Assembly: GCA_017453205.1 (NCBI GenBank)
Contig: JAFTKO010000029.1
Span: 1-64,000 of the forward strand
Reading direction: 5' to 3'
Length of the DNA stretch: 64,000 nucleotides
Source: Clostridia bacterium
GTDB taxonomy: Bacteria > Bacillota > Clostridia > Oscillospirales > CAG-272
Every line of letters begins with the position of its first letter. Within the stretch, counting starts at the first letter, position 1. The position numbers and the translations under genes were made by a program. This document shows positions 8,676 to 17,046 of this stretch, in pieces. The notes beneath the pieces were generated by a model. The model worked only from the letters and a program-made list of their open reading frames with translations, did no database searches and was not told where the DNA came from.

Positions 8676-9851
8676 TTATGCCCGCCGACTCAAAATTTCG
8701 TTTGCAAGCTTTCTTGCAGCGATGTCAAAAGCAAAAACGTCGTCAATGGAATGAATGTGGGCAGCGTCGGACAGTTCGCCAACCGTTTCGGTCACAACGT
8801 CAAAAATCCCTGTAAAGGAGAGCTTGCGATGCAAAAACGCATCGACAGCGACTTCGTTTGCCGCGTTCAGAACCGCAGGAACCGCGCCGCCGCTTGCGAT
8901 TGCATCCAATGCCGCTTGTAACAGCACAAAGGTTTTGGTATCGGGCTTTGAAAAGGTCAACTTTCCGATCTGTGTGAGATCCAACTGCGGGATGACCGCC
9001 TCGGTACGGTCGGGATGTGTCAGTGCGTAGTGAACGCAAAGCCGCATATCGGGTACCGACATTTGTGCGATCACGCTGTTATCAATATATTCGACTGCGG
9101 AATGCATTATGCTCTCTTTATGAACCAAAACTTCGATCTGTTCCGGGCGTACATCAAAGAGATGGACCGCTTCAATCACTTCAAAGCCCTTGTTCATCAA
9201 GGTGGAGCTGTCAACAGTGATCTTGGCGCCCATATTCCAGGTCGGATGTGCCAAAGCTCTTTCCACCGTAATATCGGAAAGCTGCTCCCGTGTCATCCCA
9301 TAAAAAGGACCGCCCGACGCCGTCAGCAAAATCCGTTTGATCCGCTTTTTTTCACCGGAACGCAGGCATTGGAAAATCGCACTGTGCTCGCTGTCAACAG
9401 GCAAAATATCCATGTTTTTCTCTTTCGCCAAACGCATCACAAAATCCCCGGCACAAACCAAGGACTCCTTATTTGCAAGTGCCAGCCTTTTTTCGGCATT
9501 CAAGGTTGCAAGCGTGGGCTTCAGTCCCGCCTCTCCGATGACCGCGTTCACGACGACCTCGTCTTTTTCGTAAGGCTGACCAATCATCTCGCAAATACCG
9601 TCCATACCGGAATAGACCTTGACAGAGGTATCGGAAAGCGCTATTTTCAGTTGCTTTGCCGCTTCTACATCCGCCATGGCACAGGCTTTGACTCCCAACC
9701 TCCGCGCTTGTTTTTCGACACGAGCGACGTTTTTGTGCGCACAAAGTGCATTGACGCGAATATTATTTTTGAGTGCCACATCGATTGCCTGTTCTCCGAC
9801 AGAGCCTGTCGAGCCGAGAATGGTAACCGAAGGAAACTGTTCGTTGTACAT
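8676..9851 (-). CDS. dxr: 1-deoxy-D-xylulose 5-phosphate reductoisomerase
   Basis: Second enzyme of the MEP pathway: NADPH-dependent rearrangement and reduction of DXP to MEP. The NADPH loop GSTGSVG is at 13-19, the metal/substrate loop PVDSEHSAIFQ is near 147, and the flexible-loop region and C-terminal four-helix part are complete. At 391 aa it is full length. It starts with ATG 1 bp after cdsA ends, within the lipid-precursor cluster. Confidence 0.97.
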   Translation of the reverse strand: MYNEQFPSVTILGSTGSVGEQAIDVALKNNIRVNALCAHKNVARVEKQARRLGVKACAMADVEAAKQLKIALSDTSVKVYSGMDGICEMIGQPYEKDEVVVNAVIGEAGLKPTLATLNAEKRLALANKESLVCAGDFVMRLAKEKNMDILPVDSEHSAIFQCLRSGEKKRIKRILLTASGGPFYGMTREQLSDITVERALAHPTWNMGAKITVDSSTLMNKGFEVIEAVHLFDVRPEQIEVLVHKESIMHSAVEYIDNSVIAQMSVPDMRLCVHYALTHPDRTEAVIPQLDLTQIGKLTFSKPDTKTFVLLQAALDAIASGGAVPAVLNAANEVAVDAFLHRKLSFTGIFDVVTETVGELSDAAHIHSIDDVFAFDIAARKLANEILSRRA

Positions 9852-9852
9852 A

Positions 9853-10698
9853 TCAAATCACCTCAAAGAAGTTAAAGAAGGAGCAAAATGCCGCCAAAAC
9901 AATCGACACGGCAATGACCGAGTCAAAGCGATCCAACATTCCGCCATGTCCGGGAAAGAGTTTGCCGTAATCCTTGATCCCGTATGTACGTTTGATTACG
10001 GACATACAAAGATCACCGATTTGAGAAACGACCGAAGCCAAAAAGCCCCCAAGGACAAGGAATAAATAATTGGCATGCAATGTATCGGAAATATGATTGA
10101 TGATGACGCCAAAGACCACCATGCCGATCATGCAGAAAATAATTCCGCCGATACTGCCTTCTACCGTCTTTTTGGGACTGACATCGGGAATCAGCTTGTG
10201 TTTTCCGCCGCGACCGAACAGCATTCCGCAAAAATAAGCAAAGGTATCCGTGATCCACGCACCGAGGAATACCGTCAGATAAACATATTTCCCGCCCAAT
10301 TCATAGTCCCGTAGGATCATGATCGAATTGAAGCCCGCAAGAATATAGAAAACGGTGATAAAACAAATAGAAATATCGGCAAGCTTATATTTTCCGTGCG
10401 AAAAAGTCAGCACCGAAAAGAAATAAAGTGCTGTAACAAGACAGACCGCCAAAGTTACCTGTCTGATCAACTCGATATTTGCGGCATAGCGAATGAAAAA
10501 CGGAAATCCGAGTGCATAGATATAAAGCGGGATGTTTAATACGTAAGCTTTTTTTAATCCGATACAGGAAACCATTTCGTATACTGCAATCAATGCGCAA
10601 AGAGCCATTGCACCGGGCAATGCGGGAGTATCGGAAAAAATTAAAACAGGCAGCAAAATACAGCAAGCAACTATGGCTGTAATAATTCTTGTTTTCAT
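9853..10698 (-). CDS. cdsA: Phosphatidate cytidylyltransferase
   Basis: Makes CDP-diacylglycerol from phosphatidic acid and CTP in the membrane, the entry to phospholipid synthesis. The ATG at 10698 gives 281 aa and has GAGGGG 6 bases upstream. An in-frame start 24 bases earlier lacks this spacing. About eight hydrophobic segments are seen. The family signature is near the C-terminus (SPKKTVEGSIGG, then PGHGGMLDRFDS). It lies between uppS and dxr, as in most Firmicutes. Confidence 0.96.
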   Translation of the reverse strand: MKTRIITAIVACCILLPVLIFSDTPALPGAMALCALIAVYEMVSCIGLKKAYVLNIPLYIYALGFPFFIRYAANIELIRQVTLAVCLVTALYFFSVLTFSHGKYKLADISICFITVFYILAGFNSIMILRDYELGGKYVYLTVFLGAWITDTFAYFCGMLFGRGGKHKLIPDVSPKKTVEGSIGGIIFCMIGMVVFGVIINHISDTLHANYLFLVLGGFLASVVSQIGDLCMSVIKRTYGIKDYGKLFPGHGGMLDRFDSVIAVSIVLAAFCSFFNFFEVI

Positions 10699-10740
10699 AG
10701 AAACCCCTCTTCTACAATACAAATTGCGGATAGATCGCGT

Positions 10741-11463
10741 TCAAACGCCTCCGTAACGGCGTTTTCTCGAATAAAACGCGGCAACCGCCTCATCTACATC
10801 CTTTCCCGAATAGTCTGGCCAAAGCACATCGGTAAAATAATATTCCGCATATGCCGATTGCCACAAAAGAAAGTTGGAGGTGCGCAGATCTCCGCCCGTG
10901 CGAACGATCAAATCGGGATCGGGACAGCCGGCGGTATAAATATGCGCAGAGATATCATCTTCCGTAATGTTTGTTTTTCCGAGATTGATTAACGCATTAC
11001 AAGCGTGCGTGATCTCCTCACGTCCCCCATAGTTGACGGCAACATTCAGCAAAAAAGTTTTCTGCGCGGTTTCGCGCTCGATCTTTGCCATTTTTTCACG
11101 CAGTGTTTGCGGAAAAATATCGAGATTTCCGATAAAATGTACATGGACGTTATCATCCTCCATCTCCGCAAAGCACTCCTCGATGTAATCGTCAAAAAGC
11201 TGCATGATGGTATCGACCTCTTTTTGCGGACGCTTCCAGTTTTCGGTGGAAAAAGCATAGACCGTCATGTATTTGATCCCGATGCTTTCACAATACCGGC
11301 CAATCTTTTTAAAGGTCGCCGCACCGTGAGAATGTCCGAATTCTCGAGGCATACCGCGCTTTTGTGCCCAACGTCCGTTGCCATCCATAATAAAGGCAAT
11401 GTGCTGTAAACGCTCGTCAACCTGTATCTGTTGTTTCTTTTTCTTGTTCTTACCTAAGAACAT
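10741..11463 (-). CDS. uppS: Undecaprenyl diphosphate synthase (cis-prenyltransferase)
   Basis: Builds the C55 lipid carrier for peptidoglycan from FPP and IPP. The ATG at 11463 (240 aa) is preferred to one 18 bases upstream because GGAGAG stands 6 bases before it. Motifs: IAFIMDGNGRWAQKR near the N-terminus with the catalytic Asp, AFSTENWKRP, NYGGREEI, and RTGGDLRTSNFLLWQ with the Mg/IPP-binding region. It lies between frr and cdsA. The 94-bp gap before it holds a short GC-rich inverted repeat but no clear promoter. Confidence 0.97.
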   Translation of the reverse strand: MFLGKNKKKKQQIQVDERLQHIAFIMDGNGRWAQKRGMPREFGHSHGAATFKKIGRYCESIGIKYMTVYAFSTENWKRPQKEVDTIMQLFDDYIEECFAEMEDDNVHVHFIGNLDIFPQTLREKMAKIERETAQKTFLLNVAVNYGGREEITHACNALINLGKTNITEDDISAHIYTAGCPDPDLIVRTGGDLRTSNFLLWQSAYAEYYFTDVLWPDYSGKDVDEAVAAFYSRKRRYGGV

Positions 11464-11557
11464 AGCTTTCTCTCCGTTCAATGCATTAAGACTTCGGCGG
11501 GTTCTTTTTCAAAAACCCGCCGGGTAAGGTTCGACCGTAAAACACAATATGTGTCTT

Positions 11558-12112
11558 TTACAGCTGCATGATTTCCTTTTCTTTTTTGGTGGTGATCTCG
11601 TCCACCATCTTAATATAACGGTCAGTCAGATCCTGTACCGATTTTTCGCTGGACTTCTGCTCATCCTCGGTCATCTCTCCGTCCTTTTTCTGCTTTTTAA
11701 TATCATCATTGGAATCACGGCGAATGTTACGGATCGCAACACGCGCTTCCTCGCCCATCTTTTGAATCTGCTTTGCAAGCCCCTTACGGTGCTCCTCGGT
11801 CAGCGGCGGGAAGATCAAACGGATGACCGTGCCATCGTCTTGAGGCATAATGCCGATGTCGGATGCTTGAATTGCCTTGACCATGGCTTTGAGTGTGGAA
11901 CGGTCGTAAGGTGTAATGGTAAGGGTTTTGGGATCGGTGACCGCAACAGACGCCATATCCACCAATTTGGTCGGCGCGCCGTAATACTCAAACATGACCT
12001 TGGATACGATGGCGCTGTTTGCTTGACTTGCTCGAATGGTGGAAAGATTGCTTTCATAAGCATTTACGCTTTTTTGCATTTTCTCCTCGGTGCCTTTTGT
12101 GTTATATTTCAT
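11558..12112 (-). CDS. frr: Ribosome recycling factor
   Basis: Splits the post-termination ribosome with EF-G. The 184 residues match the family. The three-helix bundle and small domain are complete, with the conserved DRSTLKAMVKAIQASDIG and the region LIFPPLTEEHRKGLAKQ followed by EEARVAIRNIRRD. Lies 62 bp downstream of pyrH, as usual. The start is the only ATG that keeps the conserved N-terminal helix. Confidence 0.97.
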   Translation of the reverse strand: MKYNTKGTEEKMQKSVNAYESNLSTIRASQANSAIVSKVMFEYYGAPTKLVDMASVAVTDPKTLTITPYDRSTLKAMVKAIQASDIGIMPQDDGTVIRLIFPPLTEEHRKGLAKQIQKMGEEARVAIRNIRRDSNDDIKKQKKDGEMTEDEQKSSEKSVQDLTDRYIKMVDEITTKKEKEIMQL

Positions 12113-12174
12113 TGTGATTACCTTGCCGTTTTATAACGGCGATCCTTTCTATGTAGTTATGTAAATTTTTAATA

Positions 12175-12888
12175 TCAGTTGTGAATTGCGGTGCCTACGG
12201 CTTCGCCCATAACAACGCGGTAAATATTTTCGGGATCGGCAAGACCAAACGCATAGCCGTTGATGTTATTATCCATACAGAAAATTGCCGAGCTCATGTC
12301 CAACGCGCGCAGATTTTCATCAAGGATCTGACGGTAGGTTACATCGGTATAACGAACGGCGTTGGGATTACGCTTGGGATCATCGCTGTAAATGGCGTCA
12401 ATATTTTTTGCCATTAAAATACAATCGGCATTGATCTCAGCGGCACGAAGAACTGCAGCGGTATCGGTGGAAAAGAAGGGGGTACCAAGCCCGCAACCGA
12501 AAATCACGACCTTGCCATCCTCCAATGCCTGTATTGCATCGCGGGAGTTGTAATGATCGGCGTATGCTTCCATTTCAACCGCAGTCATAACCGTGGTCTT
12601 CATTCCCTCACGCAAGAAAACATCCTGCAGTGCGATCGAGTTGATGGCAGTTGCCAACATCCCCATATGATCGGCTCTGCAACGGTCCATGCCCGTTCCC
12701 TGTCTGCCGCGCCAAATGTTTCCGGCACCGACAATGACACCGACCTGTACGCCGGCATCCACACATCTTTTGATCTGTTTTGCAACTGTTGCGATAAAAT
12801 CAAAATCCAAAATGCCATTACCGTCAGCGGGAGCCAAAGCCTCCCCCGACAGCTTTAATAAAATCCGTTTGTACCTTGGTGTTTTCAT
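12175..12888 (-). CDS. pyrH: UMP kinase
   Basis: Phosphorylates UMP to UDP in the cytoplasm (amino-acid kinase fold, hexameric, distinct from eukaryotic UMP-CMP kinases). Motifs are YKRILLKLSGEAL at the N-terminus, VGAGNIWRGRQG for phosphate binding, DRCRADHMGMLATAINS, and the C-terminal region with SDDPKRNPNA. The length of 237 is normal. GGAG lies about 11 bases before the ATG. It has its own promoter (12931-12959), so the pyrH-polC genes can be transcribed apart from rpsB-tsf. Confidence 0.97.
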   Translation of the reverse strand: MKTPRYKRILLKLSGEALAPADGNGILDFDFIATVAKQIKRCVDAGVQVGVIVGAGNIWRGRQGTGMDRCRADHMGMLATAINSIALQDVFLREGMKTTVMTAVEMEAYADHYNSRDAIQALEDGKVVIFGCGLGTPFFSTDTAAVLRAAEINADCILMAKNIDAIYSDDPKRNPNAVRYTDVTYRQILDENLRALDMSSAIFCMDNNINGYAFGLADPENIYRVVMGEAVGTAIHN

Positions 12889-12930
12889 AACAATTCGTTC
12901 TCCTGATCATGTTACAGTTTATTCCTATTT

Positions 12931-12959
12931 ATTTTACTACAAAAAATGATTTTTGTAAA
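12931..12959 (-). promoter_or_regulatory. SigA-type promoter of the pyrH-polC transcript
   Basis: On the minus strand TTTACA (12959-12954), a 17-bp spacer and TAAAAT (12936-12931) lie about 43 bp before the pyrH ATG. Between here and the tsf terminator (12960-13085) I see only AT-rich sequence with two copies of an A-rich GGTGT motif. Confidence 0.8.
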
Positions 12960-13085
12960 CACCTTTTTTGTAAATAAATCGATTTCTACACCTTTTTTTA
13001 GAAAAAAAGTACTGATACAACGAAAAAGTGCAATCATACAGTGGCATAAGCAATTCTACACGGTGCCTCTTTCATCAAATCGCGA

Positions 13086-13124
13086 TAAAAAAAGGAGAAA
13101 AAATCTCATCGAAATTTCTTCCCC
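13086..13124 (-). terminator. Terminator after tsf
   Basis: Minus strand: a 13-bp stem with three G-U pairs (arms 13112-13124 and 13094-13106), a 5-nt loop, then seven T. It starts about 15 bp after the tsf stop and separates the rpsB-tsf unit from pyrH. Confidence 0.8.
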
Positions 13125-13139
13125 TCAATATTTATGCGA

Positions 13140-14063
13140 TTATTTGCCTGCGGTCATCTTTGCGATTTCTTCAGCAAAGTTCTCTTCTCTTTTCTGAATG
13201 CCTTCGCCTTTCTCAAAGCGGTAGAAATCAACGATCTCGATATCGCCGCCGAGTTCCTTTGCGGTAGCCTTTACATACTGACCAACCTTCATGTCCTCGT
13301 CCTTGACATAGGTCATGTCAACCAAGCAGTTGTTGTCGTAGAATTTGGAAATTCTACCGATCACCATCTTTTCCTTGATTGCATCGGGCTTCTTTGCATT
13401 TGCGGGATCATTTGCGATCTGCGCCAACAGAATGCTCTTTTCCTCTTCGAGAACCGAAGCGGGAACCTGCTCACGGTTGAGGTAAGGTGTGGGATATGCA
13501 CCGATTTGGAGAGCGATGTTCTTCGCAAATGCAGTGAACTCATCCTTGTCGGCAACATTGGTCTCGAACTTTGCGATAACGCCGATAGAGCCGGTACCGT
13601 GGATATAGGTGCTGGTTACACCGTCAACAACAACGAAACGACGAATGGTCAGCTTTTCACCAATCTTGAAGATCATTTCCTTAACTTTCTCTTCAACGGT
13701 CATCTCATCGTCGAACTTGCAAGCCAACAGTGCTTCAACATCAGCGGGCTTTTGCGCGATGATGATTTTAAGCAGATCGCCGACAAATGCCTTGAAAGTC
13801 TCGTTCTTGGCAACGAAGTCGGTCTCGGAGTTTACTTCGATCATTGCAGTGCTGTTGCCCTCTTTGAGGATTTCAACAATACCGTCGGCTGCAATTCTTG
13901 TAGCCATTTTGGATTCTGCCTTTAATTCACCCTTCTCGCGGAGGATCTTGATTGCAGCGTCCATATCGCCGTCTGCTTCTACCAGTGCCTTTTTGCACTC
14001 CATCATACCGATACCGGTTTTTGCGCGAAGTGCGGCAACGTCTTTTGCTGTAATATTTGCCAT
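13140..14063 (-). CDS. tsf: Translation elongation factor Ts
   Basis: Nucleotide exchange factor for EF-Tu. The ATG at 14063 gives 307 aa beginning MANITAKDVAALRAKTG, the conserved start. The frame extends 45 bases further, but those residues are not conserved and GGAAAGGG sits before 14063. Motifs: the N-terminal UBA-like domain with TGIGMMECKKAL, then the core domain with EVNSETDFVAKNETF. It lies 22 bp after rpsB, the near-universal pairing, and ends at its own terminator. Confidence 0.97.
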   Translation of the reverse strand: MANITAKDVAALRAKTGIGMMECKKALVEADGDMDAAIKILREKGELKAESKMATRIAADGIVEILKEGNSTAMIEVNSETDFVAKNETFKAFVGDLLKIIIAQKPADVEALLACKFDDEMTVEEKVKEMIFKIGEKLTIRRFVVVDGVTSTYIHGTGSIGVIAKFETNVADKDEFTAFAKNIALQIGAYPTPYLNREQVPASVLEEEKSILLAQIANDPANAKKPDAIKEKMVIGRISKFYDNNCLVDMTYVKDEDMKVGQYVKATAKELGGDIEIVDFYRFEKGEGIQKREENFAEEIAKMTAGK

Positions 14064-14085
14064 TTTATTTCCCTTTCCGAGTAAA

Positions 14086-14829
14086 TTACTCTGCGTCGGT
14101 CTCTGCAACGGTCTCTTCTGCAGCGGCTTCCTCTGCCGTATCAGCTTCGCCCTGCTTACCCTCGATCACCGCGTCAGCCAAAGCCGAGGAGATCAGCTTG
14201 ATTGCGCGGATCGCGTCATCGTTACCGGGAATGATATAGTCCGCATCGTCGGGATCGCAGTTGGTGTCAACGATAGCGATCACCGGAATGCCGAGCTTCT
14301 TTGCCTCAAGAACTGCGTTTCTTTCCTTCTTGGGATCAACGATGAACACAGCGTCGGGCAGTCTTTCCATGGTCTTAATACCGCCGTAGCTCTTTTCAAG
14401 GTCGAAGATCTCTTTCTGCATGGAAGCTACTTCCTTTTTGGGGAGCAGATCGAAAGTGCCGTCCTCCTGCATCTTGTACAGGTCGTTGAGACGGTTAATG
14501 GATCTCTTGATGGTCTTGAAGTTGGTCATCATACCGCCGGGCCAACGCACATTGACATAGTACATGCCGCAACGGGTAGCTTCTTCTTTGATTGCTTCCG
14601 CTGCCTGCTTCTTGGTTCCGACGAACAGAACAGTACCATTATTTTCGGAAAGCTCACGAACAAAGTTGTAAGCCTCGTCAAACTTCTTCACCGTTTTTGC
14701 AAGGTCAATGATATAAATACCATTTCTTTCGGTGAAGATGTACTCTTGCATCTTCGGGTTCCATCTTCTGGTGTGGTGTCCGAAATGGACGCCTGCTTCA
14801 AGCAACTGCTTGATAGAAATAATAGACAT
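14086..14829 (-). CDS. rpsB: 30S ribosomal protein S2
   Basis: Small-subunit protein that helps join S1 and mRNA. The ATG at 14829 (247 aa) has GGAGG upstream and begins [18 protein letters not shown]. Conserved signature: [14 protein letters not shown], then [25 protein letters not shown] and [23 protein letters not shown]. The C-terminal tail is Ala/Glu-rich. It is the first gene of the cluster with a long leader (14830-14972). Confidence 0.98.
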   Translation of the reverse strand: MSIISIKQLLEAGVHFGHHTRRWNPKMQEYIFTERNGIYIIDLAKTVKKFDEAYNFVRELSENNGTVLFVGTKKQAAEAIKEEATRCGMYYVNVRWPGGMMTNFKTIKRSINRLNDLYKMQEDGTFDLLPKKEVASMQKEIFDLEKSYGGIKTMERLPDAVFIVDPKKERNAVLEAKKLGIPVIAIVDTNCDPDDADYIIPGNDDAIRAIKLISSALADAVIEGKQGEADTAEEAAAEETVAETDAE

Positions 14830-14972
14830 TTGAATGTCCTCCTTCGGTTTTTCCACCACCGCAACGCATTGCCAAAAACCGCTTTTGCGGCACCGATGCA
14901 ACGCTCGTCCGGTGTGTGTGATTTTTATTTTGCGCCGTTTCGGAGCGGCAAGGCTCTTCGCAACGCAATTAT
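14830..14972 (-). promoter_or_regulatory. Structured rpsB 5' leader, about 140 nt
   Basis: Between the promoter and the S2 start the transcript can form several hairpins: GCCG...CGGC, CACCG...CGGTG, CCGC-AAAA-GCGG, and GGTTTTT...AAAAACC ending just before the GGAGG. The motif GCGTTGC occurs three times. Such leaders before ribosomal protein genes often serve feedback control by the protein product. That role is inference here. Confidence 0.5.
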
Positions 14973-14977
14973 ATTGA

Positions 14978-15006
14978 ATTATACCATATCTTTCCCTTTT
15001 TTGCAA
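14978..15006 (-). promoter_or_regulatory. SigA-type promoter of rpsB-tsf
   Basis: Minus strand TTGCAA (15006-15001), 17-bp spacer, TATAAT (14983-14978). The start point would be near 14972. Confidence 0.85.
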
Positions 15007-15096
15007 TATGTATTTCTACAATTTACAGTTTTTTAACATTTTTATTAATTTTTTTCTTTGTCAATCAAATAATTCGGACAGAACTCAAAAAACTCC

Positions 15097-15126
15097 TTGA
15101 CGAGAGGTTGTCTGCTGTGCTATAAT
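15097..15126 (+). promoter_or_regulatory. Promoter of the 15157 gene
   Basis: TTGACG (15097-15102), 18-bp spacer, TATAAT (15121-15126), 30 bp before the ATG. AAAGGAA lies between as ribosome binding site. Confidence 0.8.
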
Positions 15127-15156
15127 CATTGATATCAAACAAAAAGGAACTTTTTT

Positions 15157-15864
15157 ATGAATTGCCACACAGATTGGAACTGTCGTCTGTTCCCTTGTAT
15201 GAGAGAACGGATCATAGATGCGTCCGCAAGCATCGAGGGAATGCGGGTGCTGTACGATCGTTTCGGTTTCAAGCGCTTTTGTATGATGCCGGAGTATGAT
15301 GCGCGGCGGGAGACTGTTTCCATGTTTTTGTTGCGACGGTTTCGCTCCGAGGAAATGCTTAAGCCTCTTTTGCCAAAAGAATGGAAAGTCCGCTATGCGT
15401 CACGAGTGCTGCTGACACCGAACTTGCACCGAACCGAAAGCTTGCACAAGCTATGTCTTTCAAAAAATAAATATTTACCTATCTCACTGCCGATCGCGGA
15501 ATATGACGATTGGATGGATTTCGAGCTCAATCGGCTTTTGTATCAATCCCATTTCAAGCTGCTTATGACTTCCTGTGAGCTTTATCCGATTTTTACACCG
15601 CCGGAAGCATTAAAGCGCATATTCCATATGGAAAACGCAATCTACCAATTTAACTACAAGGCGTTGACCGAGCCCGATATTTGTCGGATCATTTCCTCCT
15701 TGGTGCGTCGGAATAAAACCGTGCTTCTCGGAACATCGTTGGACTGTGCCGAGAAAGCATGGCAATATGATTTTACCTATTATTTGGAAGCATCGGATAA
15801 TCATATGTATTTCACACATCTGCAAACTGTACTTGACAGCACGCATGAATTTTGGAAAATGTGA
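15157..15864 (+). CDS. PHP-fold protein related to CpsB/YwqE phosphatases, probably catalytically dead
   Basis: 235 aa with the order of motifs seen in CpsB-type tyrosine phosphatases of the PHP family. The N-terminal H-x-H becomes MNCHTDW (HxD). The D-G-A-S-S-V-E-E motif becomes DASASIEG at residues 22-29. The T-P-H motif becomes MPEYD near 46-50, and the A-H-P-E-R motif becomes TSCELYPIF near 132-140. NAIYQFNYKALTE near 162 matches the family's A-L-L-Q-I-N-x-x-S-L-x-G. The S-D-A-H motif becomes TSLDCAE. Most metal-binding His are replaced, so activity is doubtful. A binding or regulatory role is possible. It has its own promoter and converges on spoIIID with no gap. Family assignment is by motif reading only. 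Confidence 0.6.
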   Translation: MNCHTDWNCRLFPCMRERIIDASASIEGMRVLYDRFGFKRFCMMPEYDARRETVSMFLLRRFRSEEMLKPLLPKEWKVRYASRVLLTPNLHRTESLHKLCLSKNKYLPISLPIAEYDDWMDFELNRLLYQSHFKLLMTSCELYPIFTPPEALKRIFHMENAIYQFNYKALTEPDICRIISSLVRRNKTVLLGTSLDCAEKAWQYDFTYYLEASDNHMYFTHLQTVLDSTHEFWKM

Positions 15865-16134
15865 TTAAGGCTCTCGATGCAGCTCGCTGTACTTCAAGCG
15901 TGTGGCTTCTCCGCCCCGCAAATGACGCTCCTGCTTGTTTTTGCAAAGTAGCTTTTGTACATCTATGTAAAGCGATTTATTGACACTTTTTAGGGTTTGC
16001 GTTACATCCTTGTGTACGGTACTCTTACTGATGCCAAATACCCGTGCAGCGGAACGAACCGTTGCTTGATGATCCACCAAATATTCTCCCAAGATGACGC
16101 ATCTTTCTCGTCCTCCCCAATCCGATACCATCAT
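15865..16134 (-). CDS. spoIIID: Stage III sporulation transcriptional regulator SpoIIID
   Basis: DNA-binding regulator of mother-cell genes during sporulation. The helix-turn-helix and basic C-terminus match the family closely: TVRSAARVFGISKSTVHKDV, then ERHLRGGEATRLKYSEL. I chose the ATG at 16134 (89 aa, near the usual 80-95). A GTG/ATG-free extension up to 16191 is open but not family-like. GGGG lies just before. Its stop is directly next to the stop of the convergent PHP-fold gene. A sigma-E-like promoter lies upstream at 16178-16207. Shows that the organism has, or recently had, a sporulation program. Confidence 0.93.
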   Translation of the reverse strand: MMVSDWGGRERCVILGEYLVDHQATVRSAARVFGISKSTVHKDVTQTLKSVNKSLYIDVQKLLCKNKQERHLRGGEATRLKYSELHREP

Positions 16135-16177
16135 GTTCCCCAATTTCCCCCTTGTAAATTCACGAATATTCGGTATC

Positions 16178-16207
16178 ATTATATGTTTCAAAACAAGAAA
16201 ATTAGAC
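16178..16207 (-). promoter_or_regulatory. Candidate sigma-E promoter of spoIIID
   Basis: Minus strand GTCTAAT (16207-16201), 15-bp spacer, CATATAAT (16185-16178), which resembles the sigma-E -10 CATACAAT. TATAAT within it could also be read by the housekeeping sigma factor, but no good -35 fits. B. subtilis spoIIID is known to be sigma-E dependent. Confidence 0.35.
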
Positions 16208-16225
16208 TATGAATGGAAAAATATC

Positions 16226-16999
16226 ATGATTAGAAAAGAAAAAGATAAATTTATCCCCTCCAACATCCTTGAAGGGATGACCTCGATCTCGGCGCTTTTG
16301 AACAGTACCTGCGAAAACGACCGAAAAATCGAGCGTATATGGATAGACAACGCAAAAAGAAAATCCAAAGCCGGAGAAATCGGCTTTTTGACCGCAAAAT
16401 CAAAAGAATTTGGATTTTCAATCGAATTTGTAAACGCGGAACAGATCGATGCGCTCACGGTGGGAAATACACACGGTGGTATTCTCGCGTTTTGCACCGA
16501 TCGCACACTTCCGATTTTACGCGCCGATAAGCTGATTGCCAACGGATTTTATGTTTATTTGGATGGCATTGAAGATCCTTATAACTTTGGTTACACGGTG
16601 CGCTCGCTTTATGCCGCGGGCGTAAACGGTATTGTTTTACCGCCGCGTAACTGGATGAGTGCCGCGGGCGTGGTTGCGCGTGCCTCCGCAGGTGCATCCG
16701 AATTGATCCCGATGTATACAGCAAATACCGAGGACGTGCTTCCCGTCTTTCAATCGTGTAGTTACCGTGTGCTTTGCGCGGGTATCCGAGACTCGGTATC
16801 GGTGTTTGACGAGACATTTCCCTATCCGATTTTATTGGTCATTGGCGGAGAAAAACGCGGTATTTCCCGCAAAATATTGGAGCAAGCCGACCAAATCGTC
16901 CGCATTGATTACGGACGGGACTTTCGCGGCTCACTTTCCTCGGCTTCTGCCGCAACCGTGATGGCTTTTGAAATTTACAGGCAAAACAGAAAACGGTAG
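16226..16999 (+). CDS. RNA 2'-O-ribose methyltransferase, SpoU/TrmH family
   Basis: SAM-dependent methyltransferase with the SPOUT trefoil knot. The ATG at 16226 gives 257 aa with a weak ribosome binding site (GGAAAAATATC). The longer frame from 16094 would overlap spoIIID. An N-terminal substrate-binding domain spans 1-90. Motif 1 is LDGIEDPYNFGYTVRSLYAAG with the catalytic Arg. Motif 2 is LVIGGEKRGISRKIL and motif 3 is RGSLSSASAATVMAFEIYR, where the usual S-L-N-V is S-L-S-S. The rRNA or tRNA target cannot be told from sequence. It is divergent from spoIIID and ends at a shared terminator. Confidence 0.88.
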   Translation: MIRKEKDKFIPSNILEGMTSISALLNSTCENDRKIERIWIDNAKRKSKAGEIGFLTAKSKEFGFSIEFVNAEQIDALTVGNTHGGILAFCTDRTLPILRADKLIANGFYVYLDGIEDPYNFGYTVRSLYAAGVNGIVLPPRNWMSAAGVVARASAGASELIPMYTANTEDVLPVFQSCSYRVLCAGIRDSVSVFDETFPYPILLVIGGEKRGISRKILEQADQIVRIDYGRDFRGSLSSASAATVMAFEIYRQNRKR

Positions 17000-17004
17000 T
17001 CATG

Positions 17005-17044
17005 AAAAAAGATCCCGCGAAAATCACTTTGCAGGATCTTTTTT
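17005..17044. terminator. Bidirectional terminator between convergent genes
   Basis: Inverted repeat AAAAAAGATCC (17005-17015) and GGATCTTTTTT (17034-17044) serves the methyltransferase gene (plus) and the lipase-like gene (minus). Confidence 0.85.
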
Positions 17045-17046
17045 AT

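Noticed and set aside
1705..14829. rpsB-to-polC cluster as a novel arrangement
   Set aside because: This is the usual gene order in Firmicutes.
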